From positions 1 through 64,000 of the forward strand of contig JBBALI010000005.1 of the NCBI GenBank assembly GCA_040403095.1: a stretch of 64,000 bases of DNA. Direction: 5' to 3'. This document shows, in pieces, positions 23,584 to 31,047 of the stretch. The position numbers and the translations under genes were made by a program. This DNA is from JAQVCM01 sp040403095. Lineage in GTDB: Bacteria > Bacteroidota > Bacteroidia > Flavobacteriales_D > Crocinitomicaceae. Position 1 is the stretch's first letter. Every line of letters begins with the position of its first letter. Under the pieces are notes generated by a model. The model was not told where the DNA came from and did not search any database. It saw only the letters and a program-made list of their open reading frames with translations.

Positions 23584-24155
23584 GTAAAACAAAAGCTGAA
23601 TTAAGGCAATTTTATCTTGAAAAAAGAAAAGAATTGGCACCAGGGCAATTACAACAATTGTCAGAACAAATTTCCGATTTGATTTTTACACATTTTCAAT
23701 TGGAGGACAAATATGTGAGTTTATTTTTGCCCATTGAAAGACAACATGAAATAAACACCTACAGAATTTGGGAAAAAGCAGCGGAATTTGGTGCCAAAGT
23801 AGCTGTTCCAAAGTCTAATTTTGAGACGATGGAAATGAAGCATATCCTTTTTGAATCAGAAGATCAATTAGAATTGAGTGCTTGGGGGATTCCTGAACCA
23901 AAAAAAGGAAAAGTTATTGCAGCAGATCGCTTTGATTATGTTTTTGTGCCTTTAATTTCTGCTGATAAAAAAGGAAATCGCGTTGGATACGGCAAAGGAT
24001 TTTATGATAAATTTCTTAAAAAATGTGCCCCAAATTGTCAATTTATTGGTCTTTATCTTTTTGATCTAGAAAATAAAATTGAAGACACACACCCTGGAGA
24101 TGTTCGCTTGCATGCCTGCATTACACCAACTGGATTGATTCGTTTTGAAAAATAA
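23580..24155 (+). CDS. 5-formyltetrahydrofolate cyclo-ligase
   Basis: The enzyme uses ATP to convert 5-formyl-THF to 5,10-methenyl-THF and returns this storage form of folate to one-carbon metabolism in the cytoplasm. The 191-residue product has the expected length. It shows the N-terminal basic segment (SKTKAELRQFYLEKRKEL), the substrate motif LPIERQHEINT, and the phosphate-binding signature GNRVGYGKGFYDKFL near residues 138-152. The ATG overlaps the YbaB stop. A small hydrophobic ORF (24145-24321) overlaps its end. Confidence 0.95.
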   Translation: MSKTKAELRQFYLEKRKELAPGQLQQLSEQISDLIFTHFQLEDKYVSLFLPIERQHEINTYRIWEKAAEFGAKVAVPKSNFETMEMKHILFESEDQLELSAWGIPEPKKGKVIAADRFDYVFVPLISADKKGNRVGYGKGFYDKFLKKCAPNCQFIGLYLFDLENKIEDTHPGDVRLHACITPTGLIRFEK

Positions 24156-24321
24156 TCCCAAACACCAAGGGAAGTTTCACTTATTGGTTATTTTCGCTAT
24201 TCCTACTTTACTTGTTACCATTTTTTTAGTCCAAAATCTCTTCGTAATACTTGGATTAATCACCTTTTTTCTAATAATCTCTTGGTTTCTTTTCTTTTAT
24301 AAGAACCAAAACCCAAAATAA
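24145..24321 (+). CDS. Probable small two-pass membrane protein (58 residues)
   Basis: A frame opens with TTG at 24145-24147, overlapping the last codons of the cyclo-ligase gene, and ends with TAA at 24319-24321. The translation begins MKNNPKHQGKFH and has two hydrophobic segments (LLVIFAIPTLLVTIFLV and LFVILGLITFFLIISWFLFF) with a basic tail (YKNQNPK). The uninterrupted hydrophobic frame and the tight overlap suggest a real gene. There is no ATG start and I recognise no family. Confidence 0.45.
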   Translation: MKNNPKHQGKFHLLVIFAIPTLLVTIFLVQNLFVILGLITFFLIISWFLFFYKNQNPK

Positions 24322-24375
24322 CCGTATTACTTTTCAAAGACGATTGAAGCATGGCTTCAATCTTTAAATTCGGAT

Positions 24376-24927
24376 ATGTATTTACGGATTTTTTTACTTT
24401 TTTGTTGGCTCATCTGTGCGTCTGTGGTTCAAAATCCTACTTTGAAACCTGTTTTTGGCGTGCAAGTAAGATTTCAATCTGGAACAACCATGTATTCATT
24501 GGTCGCTTTCCTTGATGATGGTCGCGCATTGACTTACAAAAAAATCCTGACCAAAGATGATTTCATCAAAATTGCATCCGGATATTGGCCGAGTATTTAC
24601 AATCCTTCCAAAGAGAATTTATTTGAAAAATACGAAATTTCTTGTGGGATGATCAATGATTCTATCCATTTGAAACCAATTCCGATGTGTTTCCCCGTTG
24701 ATTCACTATGGAAACTGAGATTTTCTGACTTCCCTTTTATCAATTCAAATGAAAAAGGATGGTCAAGTGAATTAAACCGACCATCCGCTAAACAAGCTGA
24801 ATTTTTAAGAATCAATTACAAAGTGGATAACGTAGATCTAAATTATTTTTTAGATTCAAACTTCTGGAACATTCTAAAAGACGTTCAAGATACCACTTGG
24901 GTCAATAGTTACAAAGCTTTGCAATAA
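24376..24927 (+). CDS. Exported protein of unknown function
   Basis: The 183-residue product starts with a hydrophobic signal-like segment (MYLRIFLLFCWLICASVV). The mature part is mixed and rich in aromatic residues (SGYWPSIYNPSKENLFEKYE, then CGMINDSI, then MCFPVDSLWKLRF). No known domain is seen. It ends one base before the stop of the convergent VWD gene. It probably sits in the periplasm or at the cell surface. No function can be inferred beyond export. Confidence 0.6.
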   Translation: MYLRIFLLFCWLICASVVQNPTLKPVFGVQVRFQSGTTMYSLVAFLDDGRALTYKKILTKDDFIKIASGYWPSIYNPSKENLFEKYEISCGMINDSIHLKPIPMCFPVDSLWKLRFSDFPFINSNEKGWSSELNRPSAKQAEFLRINYKVDNVDLNYFLDSNFWNILKDVQDTTWVNSYKALQ

Positions 24928-24928
24928 T

Positions 24929-26740
24929 CTATCTTGGCTTTGCAATCATCGGTTTAGGAGCTGGAGTTGGTGCTGGCGTTACCACTTTCATTGGCGTTGA
25001 AGGTTGCATTACTGGTTTACTTTCAATCGGTTTTGGAGCTGGTGTTGATGGTTTCGGCGCAGGTGCTGGCGTTGGCTTTGCAACTGGTTGACTTTCATAC
25101 ACTGGCTTTGGTTTCTCTACCGGTTTATTTTCAATTGGTTTATTCTCATACACTGGTTTTGGTCTCTCAACAGGTTTATTCTCTGTTGGTTTTGGCGACA
25201 CAATTGGTTCCTTTGTAACGGGAGAAACAGGTGATTTTGTTTCAGTCGGTTTGGTTGAACCTACATTTTCGCCAGAACTAACTGGTTTACTTTGAATCAC
25301 AGGAGTTGGATTTTCAATTGGTGGTACTTTAGGCTCAGAACCTTGTACATTTGGATTGGAAGGTTTTACTGGCGTAACAACTGGTTGTTTGCCTTCTCCT
25401 CCAATAACTACTGGTTTTGTTGAAGAACTACTTGTTTCTGGTTGTCTTGGATTTACATTCAAAACACGTCCACCACCCTGCAAATTTGGCAGTACCACTC
25501 CAGTCGTTCTATCGATAATCTCTGGTTGACGTGTTGGCGGTAAACCAATGTGTCCGCGGTCAAAAATACAACCATCTAATTCATTTCCTCTGATACCATC
25601 ATTTTCACAATCTCTTCTAGCAGCATCTCTTTGGGTTTGACTCAAATCCCTAACTGTTCTGTGGTATCTTGGAAACGAATAATCAGTAAAATATTCAGTA
25701 TTTTGACCTGGTCTGTAGTCAAATAAAGTATTCATTGGTGTTACTCTCCAAGCTGCACCATATTCTCTGGCCAAATAATACAAATACTCTTTCTCAGCTT
25801 CGTTACTCAATGTTGAATTTGGAACGCCAAACGCAGTGCCGAATCTATTGGCAGATTCCATGTTTGCATTGCGGTTATTTCTCGTGTTGATGTCATCGCT
25901 CGGCGAACCGTTTGCATTCCCCAATAAACCCTCATATCCACCGTTTGCACATGGATAGATTTGCGTGGTTACATTCATGAAATTAAATGAGCTTCGATTG
26001 GTGATTTGAGCGGTTACTGATTCACCTGTAGGCCAAGTAACCACATATTGATTCCCTGCATTTCTAACTGTTCCTCCATGTGGCAAGTAATAAACATTAT
26101 TTCCTGTAAGTCTAACTACTCTTCCATCAACTCTTAAGGGATTATTGAAATCATTGTCTGGTTTATCATCTGCATAAATACAAACTCGATCTCCACTTAC
26201 ATTCATGGCAACAGCCGTATTTAAAGAAAAATCTTCCCCTTCAGGTCTTTGTCTGGTTTGCACTTGTACTTGACCATTCAAAGATTGCGCAAGAACAAAT
26301 TCTCCAACTGTTTGCAAGGAAAATGATTTTCCATCAAATGTCGATAAATGCGGATCTCCATAACTTCTTCCGTTAGAAGGTTGACAATTTGAACGACTAA
26401 TTAAATCTGACATTTGATTCCAAACATCGCCATTCAAAGTATTTGCTTGATTGGTTCTATTTGCATTAACAGCAGTAGCAATTCTGTCTCTAGAAGTTGA
26501 TGGAACCATTTTATACATTTCCGCTGGAGTAAAATCCTCAGGAAAAGTTCTATCTGGAATAGGTTGCTTGCGAGAAATTGCCATCATACTTTCTGCCAAC
26601 CATTCTCCTCTTACAGGATCCCAACTTTGTAATTCACTTTTGATAGGTGCAAAATCTTTCGTCAATTGATCTTGAGCAAAAATTGTTGAAGTAATACCTC
26701 CAAAAATGATCGCAAAAACGATTAAATAGCTTTTTCTCAT
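24929..26740 (-). CDS. Secreted protein with VWD-like domain and Lys/Pro-rich tail
   Basis: The 603-residue product has a signal peptide (cut after IFAQ) and a region rich in Arg and Asn (60-120). A von Willebrand factor type D-like domain follows at about residues 122-275, with the hallmark YGDPHLSTFDGKSFSLQ and later YPCANGGYEGLLGN. After a cysteine-containing middle segment (REYGAAWRVT, then CENDGIRGNELDGC), the last 150 residues are a Pro/Lys repeat region of the type KPVEKPKPVYE, probably a flexible, wall- or surface-interacting tail. No T9SS sorting domain is evident. Convergent with the gene ending at 24927. The ligand is unknown. Confidence 0.75.
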   Translation of the reverse strand: MRKSYLIVFAIIFGGITSTIFAQDQLTKDFAPIKSELQSWDPVRGEWLAESMMAISRKQPIPDRTFPEDFTPAEMYKMVPSTSRDRIATAVNANRTNQANTLNGDVWNQMSDLISRSNCQPSNGRSYGDPHLSTFDGKSFSLQTVGEFVLAQSLNGQVQVQTRQRPEGEDFSLNTAVAMNVSGDRVCIYADDKPDNDFNNPLRVDGRVVRLTGNNVYYLPHGGTVRNAGNQYVVTWPTGESVTAQITNRSSFNFMNVTTQIYPCANGGYEGLLGNANGSPSDDINTRNNRNANMESANRFGTAFGVPNSTLSNEAEKEYLYYLAREYGAAWRVTPMNTLFDYRPGQNTEYFTDYSFPRYHRTVRDLSQTQRDAARRDCENDGIRGNELDGCIFDRGHIGLPPTRQPEIIDRTTGVVLPNLQGGGRVLNVNPRQPETSSSSTKPVVIGGEGKQPVVTPVKPSNPNVQGSEPKVPPIENPTPVIQSKPVSSGENVGSTKPTETKSPVSPVTKEPIVSPKPTENKPVERPKPVYENKPIENKPVEKPKPVYESQPVAKPTPAPAPKPSTPAPKPIESKPVMQPSTPMKVVTPAPTPAPKPMIAKPR

Positions 26741-26828
26741 AACATTCTATTTTGATAGATGAAAGTTAAACAATTATCGTCCCCTATAATGTTAAAATGA
26801 TGTTATTTAACAATTTCGATTTTAAAAA

Positions 26829-26858
26829 CAAAAAAAGACGCCCAATTTGAGCGCCTTT
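26829..26858 (-). terminator. Rho-independent terminator after the glycosyltransferase gene
   Basis: On the minus strand the stem AAGGCGC / GCGTCTT (one G-T pair) with loop TCAAATTGG is followed by a T tract. It lies about 25 bases after the stop at 26884. Confidence 0.7.
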
Positions 26859-26883
26859 CAGTTTGAGTTTTATTTGTTTGAAA

Positions 26884-28875
26884 TTATTTTTTCTGTGTTC
26901 TCAATTCTCCAAGTGTATAGAAGAAAACCAAACCATAACCAATGGCCAACATCAAATGAAACGGTACCATTCCTAAATCACCATAAATGGCGCGATTGAT
27001 TGCGGTTCCTCCAAAAAGTAACATCAATAAACCTTCACCCAAAGTAATGAGTGAAATGCTTTTCTTATCGTATTTATTTCCTTTGAATTCTCCTTTGTTC
27101 AAAACGTTGAATTTTGGTGTCCTAACAAATGAACTTTTGATTCCCAAATATCCTTCCAAAACTGCCACGGTATTGCTCAAAGACAATCCCATAGAAACAA
27201 TCAAAAATTGGAAAAAGCGACCAACAAATTGAAAGAAAGACTTGAATTTATTTGCTGTTTTATCTCTGTAAGCCAACCAATAATAATACATCAAGAAAAT
27301 GGTGCTTAAAATAAAGATTGAACCAAACTGAATAAAGAAATTCAAATCAGAAAAACTGTCTTTGATATGCAGAACTGGTAAACTCAGCAATGACATCATT
27401 AAGATAAAGACGAATACTGAAGAATTGAATAAGTGAGACAAGCCGTGAACTCTATCTCCAATTTTAACATTTTTAAAAGTCAAAATTCTCCATGCCATTT
27501 TTCGGAAACATTCTGCGCCACCTTTCATCCATCTGTGTTGTTGACTTTTCAAAGCCGACATAGTGATAGGCAATTCAGCAGGCGCAATTACATGCTCACA
27601 ATATTTGAATTTCCATCCTCTCAATTGCGCACGGTAGCTCAAATCTAAATCTTCTGTCAAAGTATCATGTTCCCAACCACCAGCGTCTTCGATGCATTTT
27701 TTTCTCCAAATACCCCCAGTACCGTTGAAATTAATAAAGTGACCTGATGCAGTTCTTCCACCTTGTTCAACCGCAAAGTGACCATTCAACCCGAAGGCTT
27801 GCAGTTGTGTTAATACAGAATATGTTTTGTTGATATGTCCCCAACGTGTTTGTACTACACCAATTTTCTCATCTTCAAAATACGGCATTGTTTTTTGCAA
27901 GAAATCCGGTTCTGGCTCAAAATCCGCATCAAAAATAGCGATGAATTCACCTTCTACTTTATCCATTGCTGCATCTAATGCTCCTGCTTTGTAACCTGTT
28001 CTGTCAACCCTGTGAATGTGTTTGATATTCACACCAGTTGCAGCCACTTCAGCTACTTTTTTGGCAATTACATCTTTGGTTTCATCAGTTGAGTCATCTA
28101 AGACTTGAATTTCCAATTTATCAGCAGGATAATCAAATGCGGCGGCTTTTTCGATGATTCTTTCAGCAACGTACAATTCGTTGTACATAGGCAATTGAAT
28201 TGTCACTTTTGGTGCTCTAGCAGGATCAAAAACTGGCCTTACTTCCACTTCCTTTTTCTTGCGATTTCTTGCGTAAGCGATAGACAATGATAATTGTAAA
28301 ACACTGTAAAAGAATACCAAAACCAAGCAAGAACCGTAAATAATCAAAATGATTTTTGCAACTAAATGTGACCAATAATGTTCTTTCGCGCCTTTATCGC
28401 CCCAATTAAACATCCAACTTACTTTCAATGAAACTTTGAAAGGATCCATGTTGTAGGCGGTTTCATGCTCGTTATCAATATTTACTGGAAAACCTCTTTT
28501 AGAAACCGCTTTTTCAGGATCTCCCGGCAAAATATAATCTTTGTCATCAATTAACAATTGGTATTCACCAACTGGTATGTTTTTAAACAAAAAGATTCCA
28601 TCATCATTTGATTCAGCTTCAAAAGACTTCTTTGAACTTTTACTTTTCAGAATTACATTTACTTTTTCAGTTGGATTTCCTGTTATAGCATCGATTAAGG
28701 TTCCTCGAACATCTCTTTTAGAAAATGTTTTGATCACAGTAGTAGATGACTGGGCGATTTCATCCTTCATCATGGCTGAGGTACCTGACTTGACATTTTC
28801 ATTAGAAGTTCCTACAAGCGCATAAGACTGAAATCCAGTAAGAAAAACAACTAAAATCAATAAAAACTTGATCAT
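26884..28875 (-). CDS. Membrane family 2 glycosyltransferase with N-terminal carboxypeptidase-regulatory-like domain
   Basis: The 663-residue protein has a signal peptide (about 1-19) and a periplasmic carboxypeptidase-regulatory-like beta domain (about 55-125: GTLIDAITGNPTE, then IFLFKNIPVGEYQL). A membrane segment lies at 170-200. The cytoplasmic GT2 domain that follows is of cellulose-synthase type, with D260-D261, the DxD at 316-318 (DADFEP), TED at 407-409 and QQHRW at 445-449. Four or more membrane segments follow. This layout is a processive or semi-processive sugar transferase that extends a polysaccharide or glycolipid through the membrane. The substrate is not known. It stands alone and ends at a terminator. 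Confidence 0.9.
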   Translation of the reverse strand: MIKFLLILVVFLTGFQSYALVGTSNENVKSGTSAMMKDEIAQSSTTVIKTFSKRDVRGTLIDAITGNPTEKVNVILKSKSSKKSFEAESNDDGIFLFKNIPVGEYQLLIDDKDYILPGDPEKAVSKRGFPVNIDNEHETAYNMDPFKVSLKVSWMFNWGDKGAKEHYWSHLVAKIILIIYGSCLVLVFFYSVLQLSLSIAYARNRKKKEVEVRPVFDPARAPKVTIQLPMYNELYVAERIIEKAAAFDYPADKLEIQVLDDSTDETKDVIAKKVAEVAATGVNIKHIHRVDRTGYKAGALDAAMDKVEGEFIAIFDADFEPEPDFLQKTMPYFEDEKIGVVQTRWGHINKTYSVLTQLQAFGLNGHFAVEQGGRTASGHFINFNGTGGIWRKKCIEDAGGWEHDTLTEDLDLSYRAQLRGWKFKYCEHVIAPAELPITMSALKSQQHRWMKGGAECFRKMAWRILTFKNVKIGDRVHGLSHLFNSSVFVFILMMSLLSLPVLHIKDSFSDLNFFIQFGSIFILSTIFLMYYYWLAYRDKTANKFKSFFQFVGRFFQFLIVSMGLSLSNTVAVLEGYLGIKSSFVRTPKFNVLNKGEFKGNKYDKKSISLITLGEGLLMLLFGGTAINRAIYGDLGMVPFHLMLAIGYGLVFFYTLGELRTQKK

Positions 28876-29091
28876 ATAATAATATTAATAGTTAGTGGAC
28901 CTAGATCCTTTTTAAAATCAGTGCATTTAATCAAAAAAAATAATACACGAAAAAACGGCAAAGATAAATTTTATTCTTCACTTTTTAACATATTTTGAAA
29001 CATCAGTTACATTTAAACTCCAATTATTTTCAAGCTTGCTTAAAAATGAAGCTAACAAATTAACATTCAAATAATAAACTAGGTATTTTTT

Positions 29092-29583
29092 TTAGTTCAA
29101 TCTTCGATAATTGAATTGAATTGTATCAGATTTTCCAAGTTCATTTTTCCCGACAATAAAGGCATTCAAAACAGTATCTGAAACCATTTTATAGTGAATT
29201 TCTGATGGGAAATCATGTGCCGGATTTTTGAATGCAATTTCTTTATCATCCCAAATATCGGCTTTGAAAACAACAGTTTGATTGCTATTCTGATTTTTTA
29301 CCCAATTTTCAAAATTCCACTTTTTTTCTGAAAAATAGATTTTAGCCAATTCTAGCAGAATCGTGTCTTTTTTTTCAATGCGATAAACATCAGATAAATA
29401 ATGGGTTGAATCAACTTTTCTCCATCTTTCAAAATGTATTCCATCTTGATTTTCCCATGTCCCAACCATTTCGTCTAAAACAATTTGAGGCTTTGTCAAT
29501 ATTGGATCGTCACACACTTCTTTTTGCGCTGGTTTGCAAGCAAAAAGCAGCATCACAAAAAAGAAAAAAACAAACCTTATCAT
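29092..29583 (-). CDS. DUF6265-family lipoprotein
   Basis: The 163-residue product has a lipoprotein signal peptide (lipobox LFAC). The mature domain has the DUF6265 pattern MVGTWENQDG near the start and NPAHDFPSEIHYK near residue 125, within a small beta-barrel-like fold. Family members are found in many Bacteroidota without a known role; a lipocalin-like ligand-binding role is possible. It precedes no gene closely; MmcQ/YjbR begins upstream with an 18-base gap, so the two may share a transcript. Confidence 0.75.
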   Translation of the reverse strand: MIRFVFFFFVMLLFACKPAQKEVCDDPILTKPQIVLDEMVGTWENQDGIHFERWRKVDSTHYLSDVYRIEKKDTILLELAKIYFSEKKWNFENWVKNQNSNQTVVFKADIWDDKEIAFKNPAHDFPSEIHYKMVSDTVLNAFIVGKNELGKSDTIQFNYRRLN

Positions 29584-29601
29584 AATTAAATATTATTTTA
29601 A

Positions 29602-29910
29602 TTATGAAACTGTTAGATATGATTCTTCTATGATTTCTTTCACAAAATCCAATTCTACCAAATTTAATTCAACGATTGTCCAACCCTGTAAACCCCATTT
29701 ATTGGGCACAGCATAAACGATTTTTGGGTCAAACAGTGAAAATAAATCTTGTGATTTAGGAGTCAATTTCACTGTTGCAATTTCCTTTTTTGAATCCAAA
29801 GTAATGAATATCTTTTTGTTAATCCGAACTGAAATTTTCTCAAAATGAGGTTGTTCGACAGTTTCAGGAAAACTTAATGCGATTGATTTACACGATTCAA
29901 TTGTGACCAT
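29602..29910 (-). CDS. MmcQ/YjbR-family protein
   Basis: The 102-residue product has the family pattern: SIALSFPETVEQPHFEK (aromatic PH motif), RINKKIFITLD, then AVPNKWGLQGWTIVELN near residue 75. This is the CyaY-like/YjbR double-wing fold sometimes called DNA-binding. The length is normal and the start is ATG. It lies 18 bases upstream of the DUF6265 gene on the same strand. DNA binding is a family suggestion and is not shown for this protein. Confidence 0.9.
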   Translation of the reverse strand: MVTIESCKSIALSFPETVEQPHFEKISVRINKKIFITLDSKKEIATVKLTPKSQDLFSLFDPKIVYAVPNKWGLQGWTIVELNLVELDFVKEIIEESYLTVS

Positions 29911-29970
29911 TGATATTTTTTATCTTAAAATTAGTGAACAAATTGTAAATCAAAAATATAAATATTTTCT

Positions 29971-30987
29971 CTAAATCATTTTAAATCGCATCCAAACAAC
30001 ATTTCGGTATTTTTGATTGGTCTTTTTATTCACCGCGTAAAAGGAGATTTTTTCTTCAGGAGGCAGCGATTCAAATGATTGATAAGCTACAATTAATGTT
30101 TTCTCACCTTTCGCGGGAATTGTATACTTCTCTCCTTCACTGTAATAAATCTGCTTACTTGGCAACCAAATCTGTTCAGCATGTTCACCTTTTGAAACCA
30201 TGTAAACTTCGAATTCCTCATCTCCTGAATTAGTACATTTGATAGTAAAGAATCTTGTTCCGCTTTCAGAGGGTTTCAAAAAGACAGTTGCTGTGTCAAA
30301 ACGCAATGGAGAATAGTTCATTTTTCCTCTGGCAATCAAAAATTTAGGATCTGCAGATTCATTGGTGTAAATTTTCCATTTGTACTCAAAATCAGCTGAA
30401 TCTTTGTCTGCTTTCGGATAGAAAGTAAGGTTCATTTCGCCATTTCTAGTCAAAGTGTCAAATGGAAAATTCAAATCAACTGCATGATTAATTGCTTCAA
30501 CTTGCTTCATTTTTAGCAAAGCAGTTCCGTAATTAAATAAATTAAAGCTGCCCCTATCTCCTGCATCCAACGTTCCAAGATTGATTTCCTTTTTTTCGAA
30601 AAAAGCAACAGGGCTAGGAATGATTTCTCCTTTAATTCTGATATATAAATTGGGCTCATCAGAATTTGAATATATGTAACCAGTTTTATTGAAAGGTCCA
30701 ATTCTTTTGGTATCGTATAAAAAAACAATTTCAGCAGATTTGCCAGGCATGATTGGTTCTCTTGGATAAGAATTACACATAAAACCGCCATCACCAGTTG
30801 AAACACGGGTAATTATCAAAGGCTCATTTCCGATATTTGTGACAGTAAAATAACTTTTTAAATTAGCTCCTCCATAAGGCATCTTACCATATTCGATAGA
30901 AGTTTTATCTAACGAAATTTTAGGTTGGGCTAAAACTAAAAACCCTGAATTACAAATTAATACAAACAAAAAAATTACACTTCTCAT
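29971..30987 (-). CDS. DUF1573-type exported protein with tandem Ig-like domains
   Basis: The 338-residue product has a signal peptide (cut after VLAQ) and three beta domains of about 100 residues. The first has the DUF1573 pattern SIEYGKMPYGGANLKSYF, then TNIGNEPLII, then CNSYPREPIMPGKSAEI. The second starts EKKEINLGTLDAGDR and the third near TATVFLKPSESGTR. Such proteins are periplasmic or surface scaffolds in Bacteroidota. No T9SS signal is seen. It stands alone on the minus strand. Function unknown. Confidence 0.82.
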   Translation of the reverse strand: MRSVIFLFVLICNSGFLVLAQPKISLDKTSIEYGKMPYGGANLKSYFTVTNIGNEPLIITRVSTGDGGFMCNSYPREPIMPGKSAEIVFLYDTKRIGPFNKTGYIYSNSDEPNLYIRIKGEIIPSPVAFFEKKEINLGTLDAGDRGSFNLFNYGTALLKMKQVEAINHAVDLNFPFDTLTRNGEMNLTFYPKADKDSADFEYKWKIYTNESADPKFLIARGKMNYSPLRFDTATVFLKPSESGTRFFTIKCTNSGDEEFEVYMVSKGEHAEQIWLPSKQIYYSEGEKYTIPAKGEKTLIVAYQSFESLPPEEKISFYAVNKKTNQKYRNVVWMRFKMI

Positions 30988-31047
30988 GCAACGAAAATAC
31001 GCTGAAAAAGAAGTGTAATTTAAATATTAACAACGATTTAACTTCGA

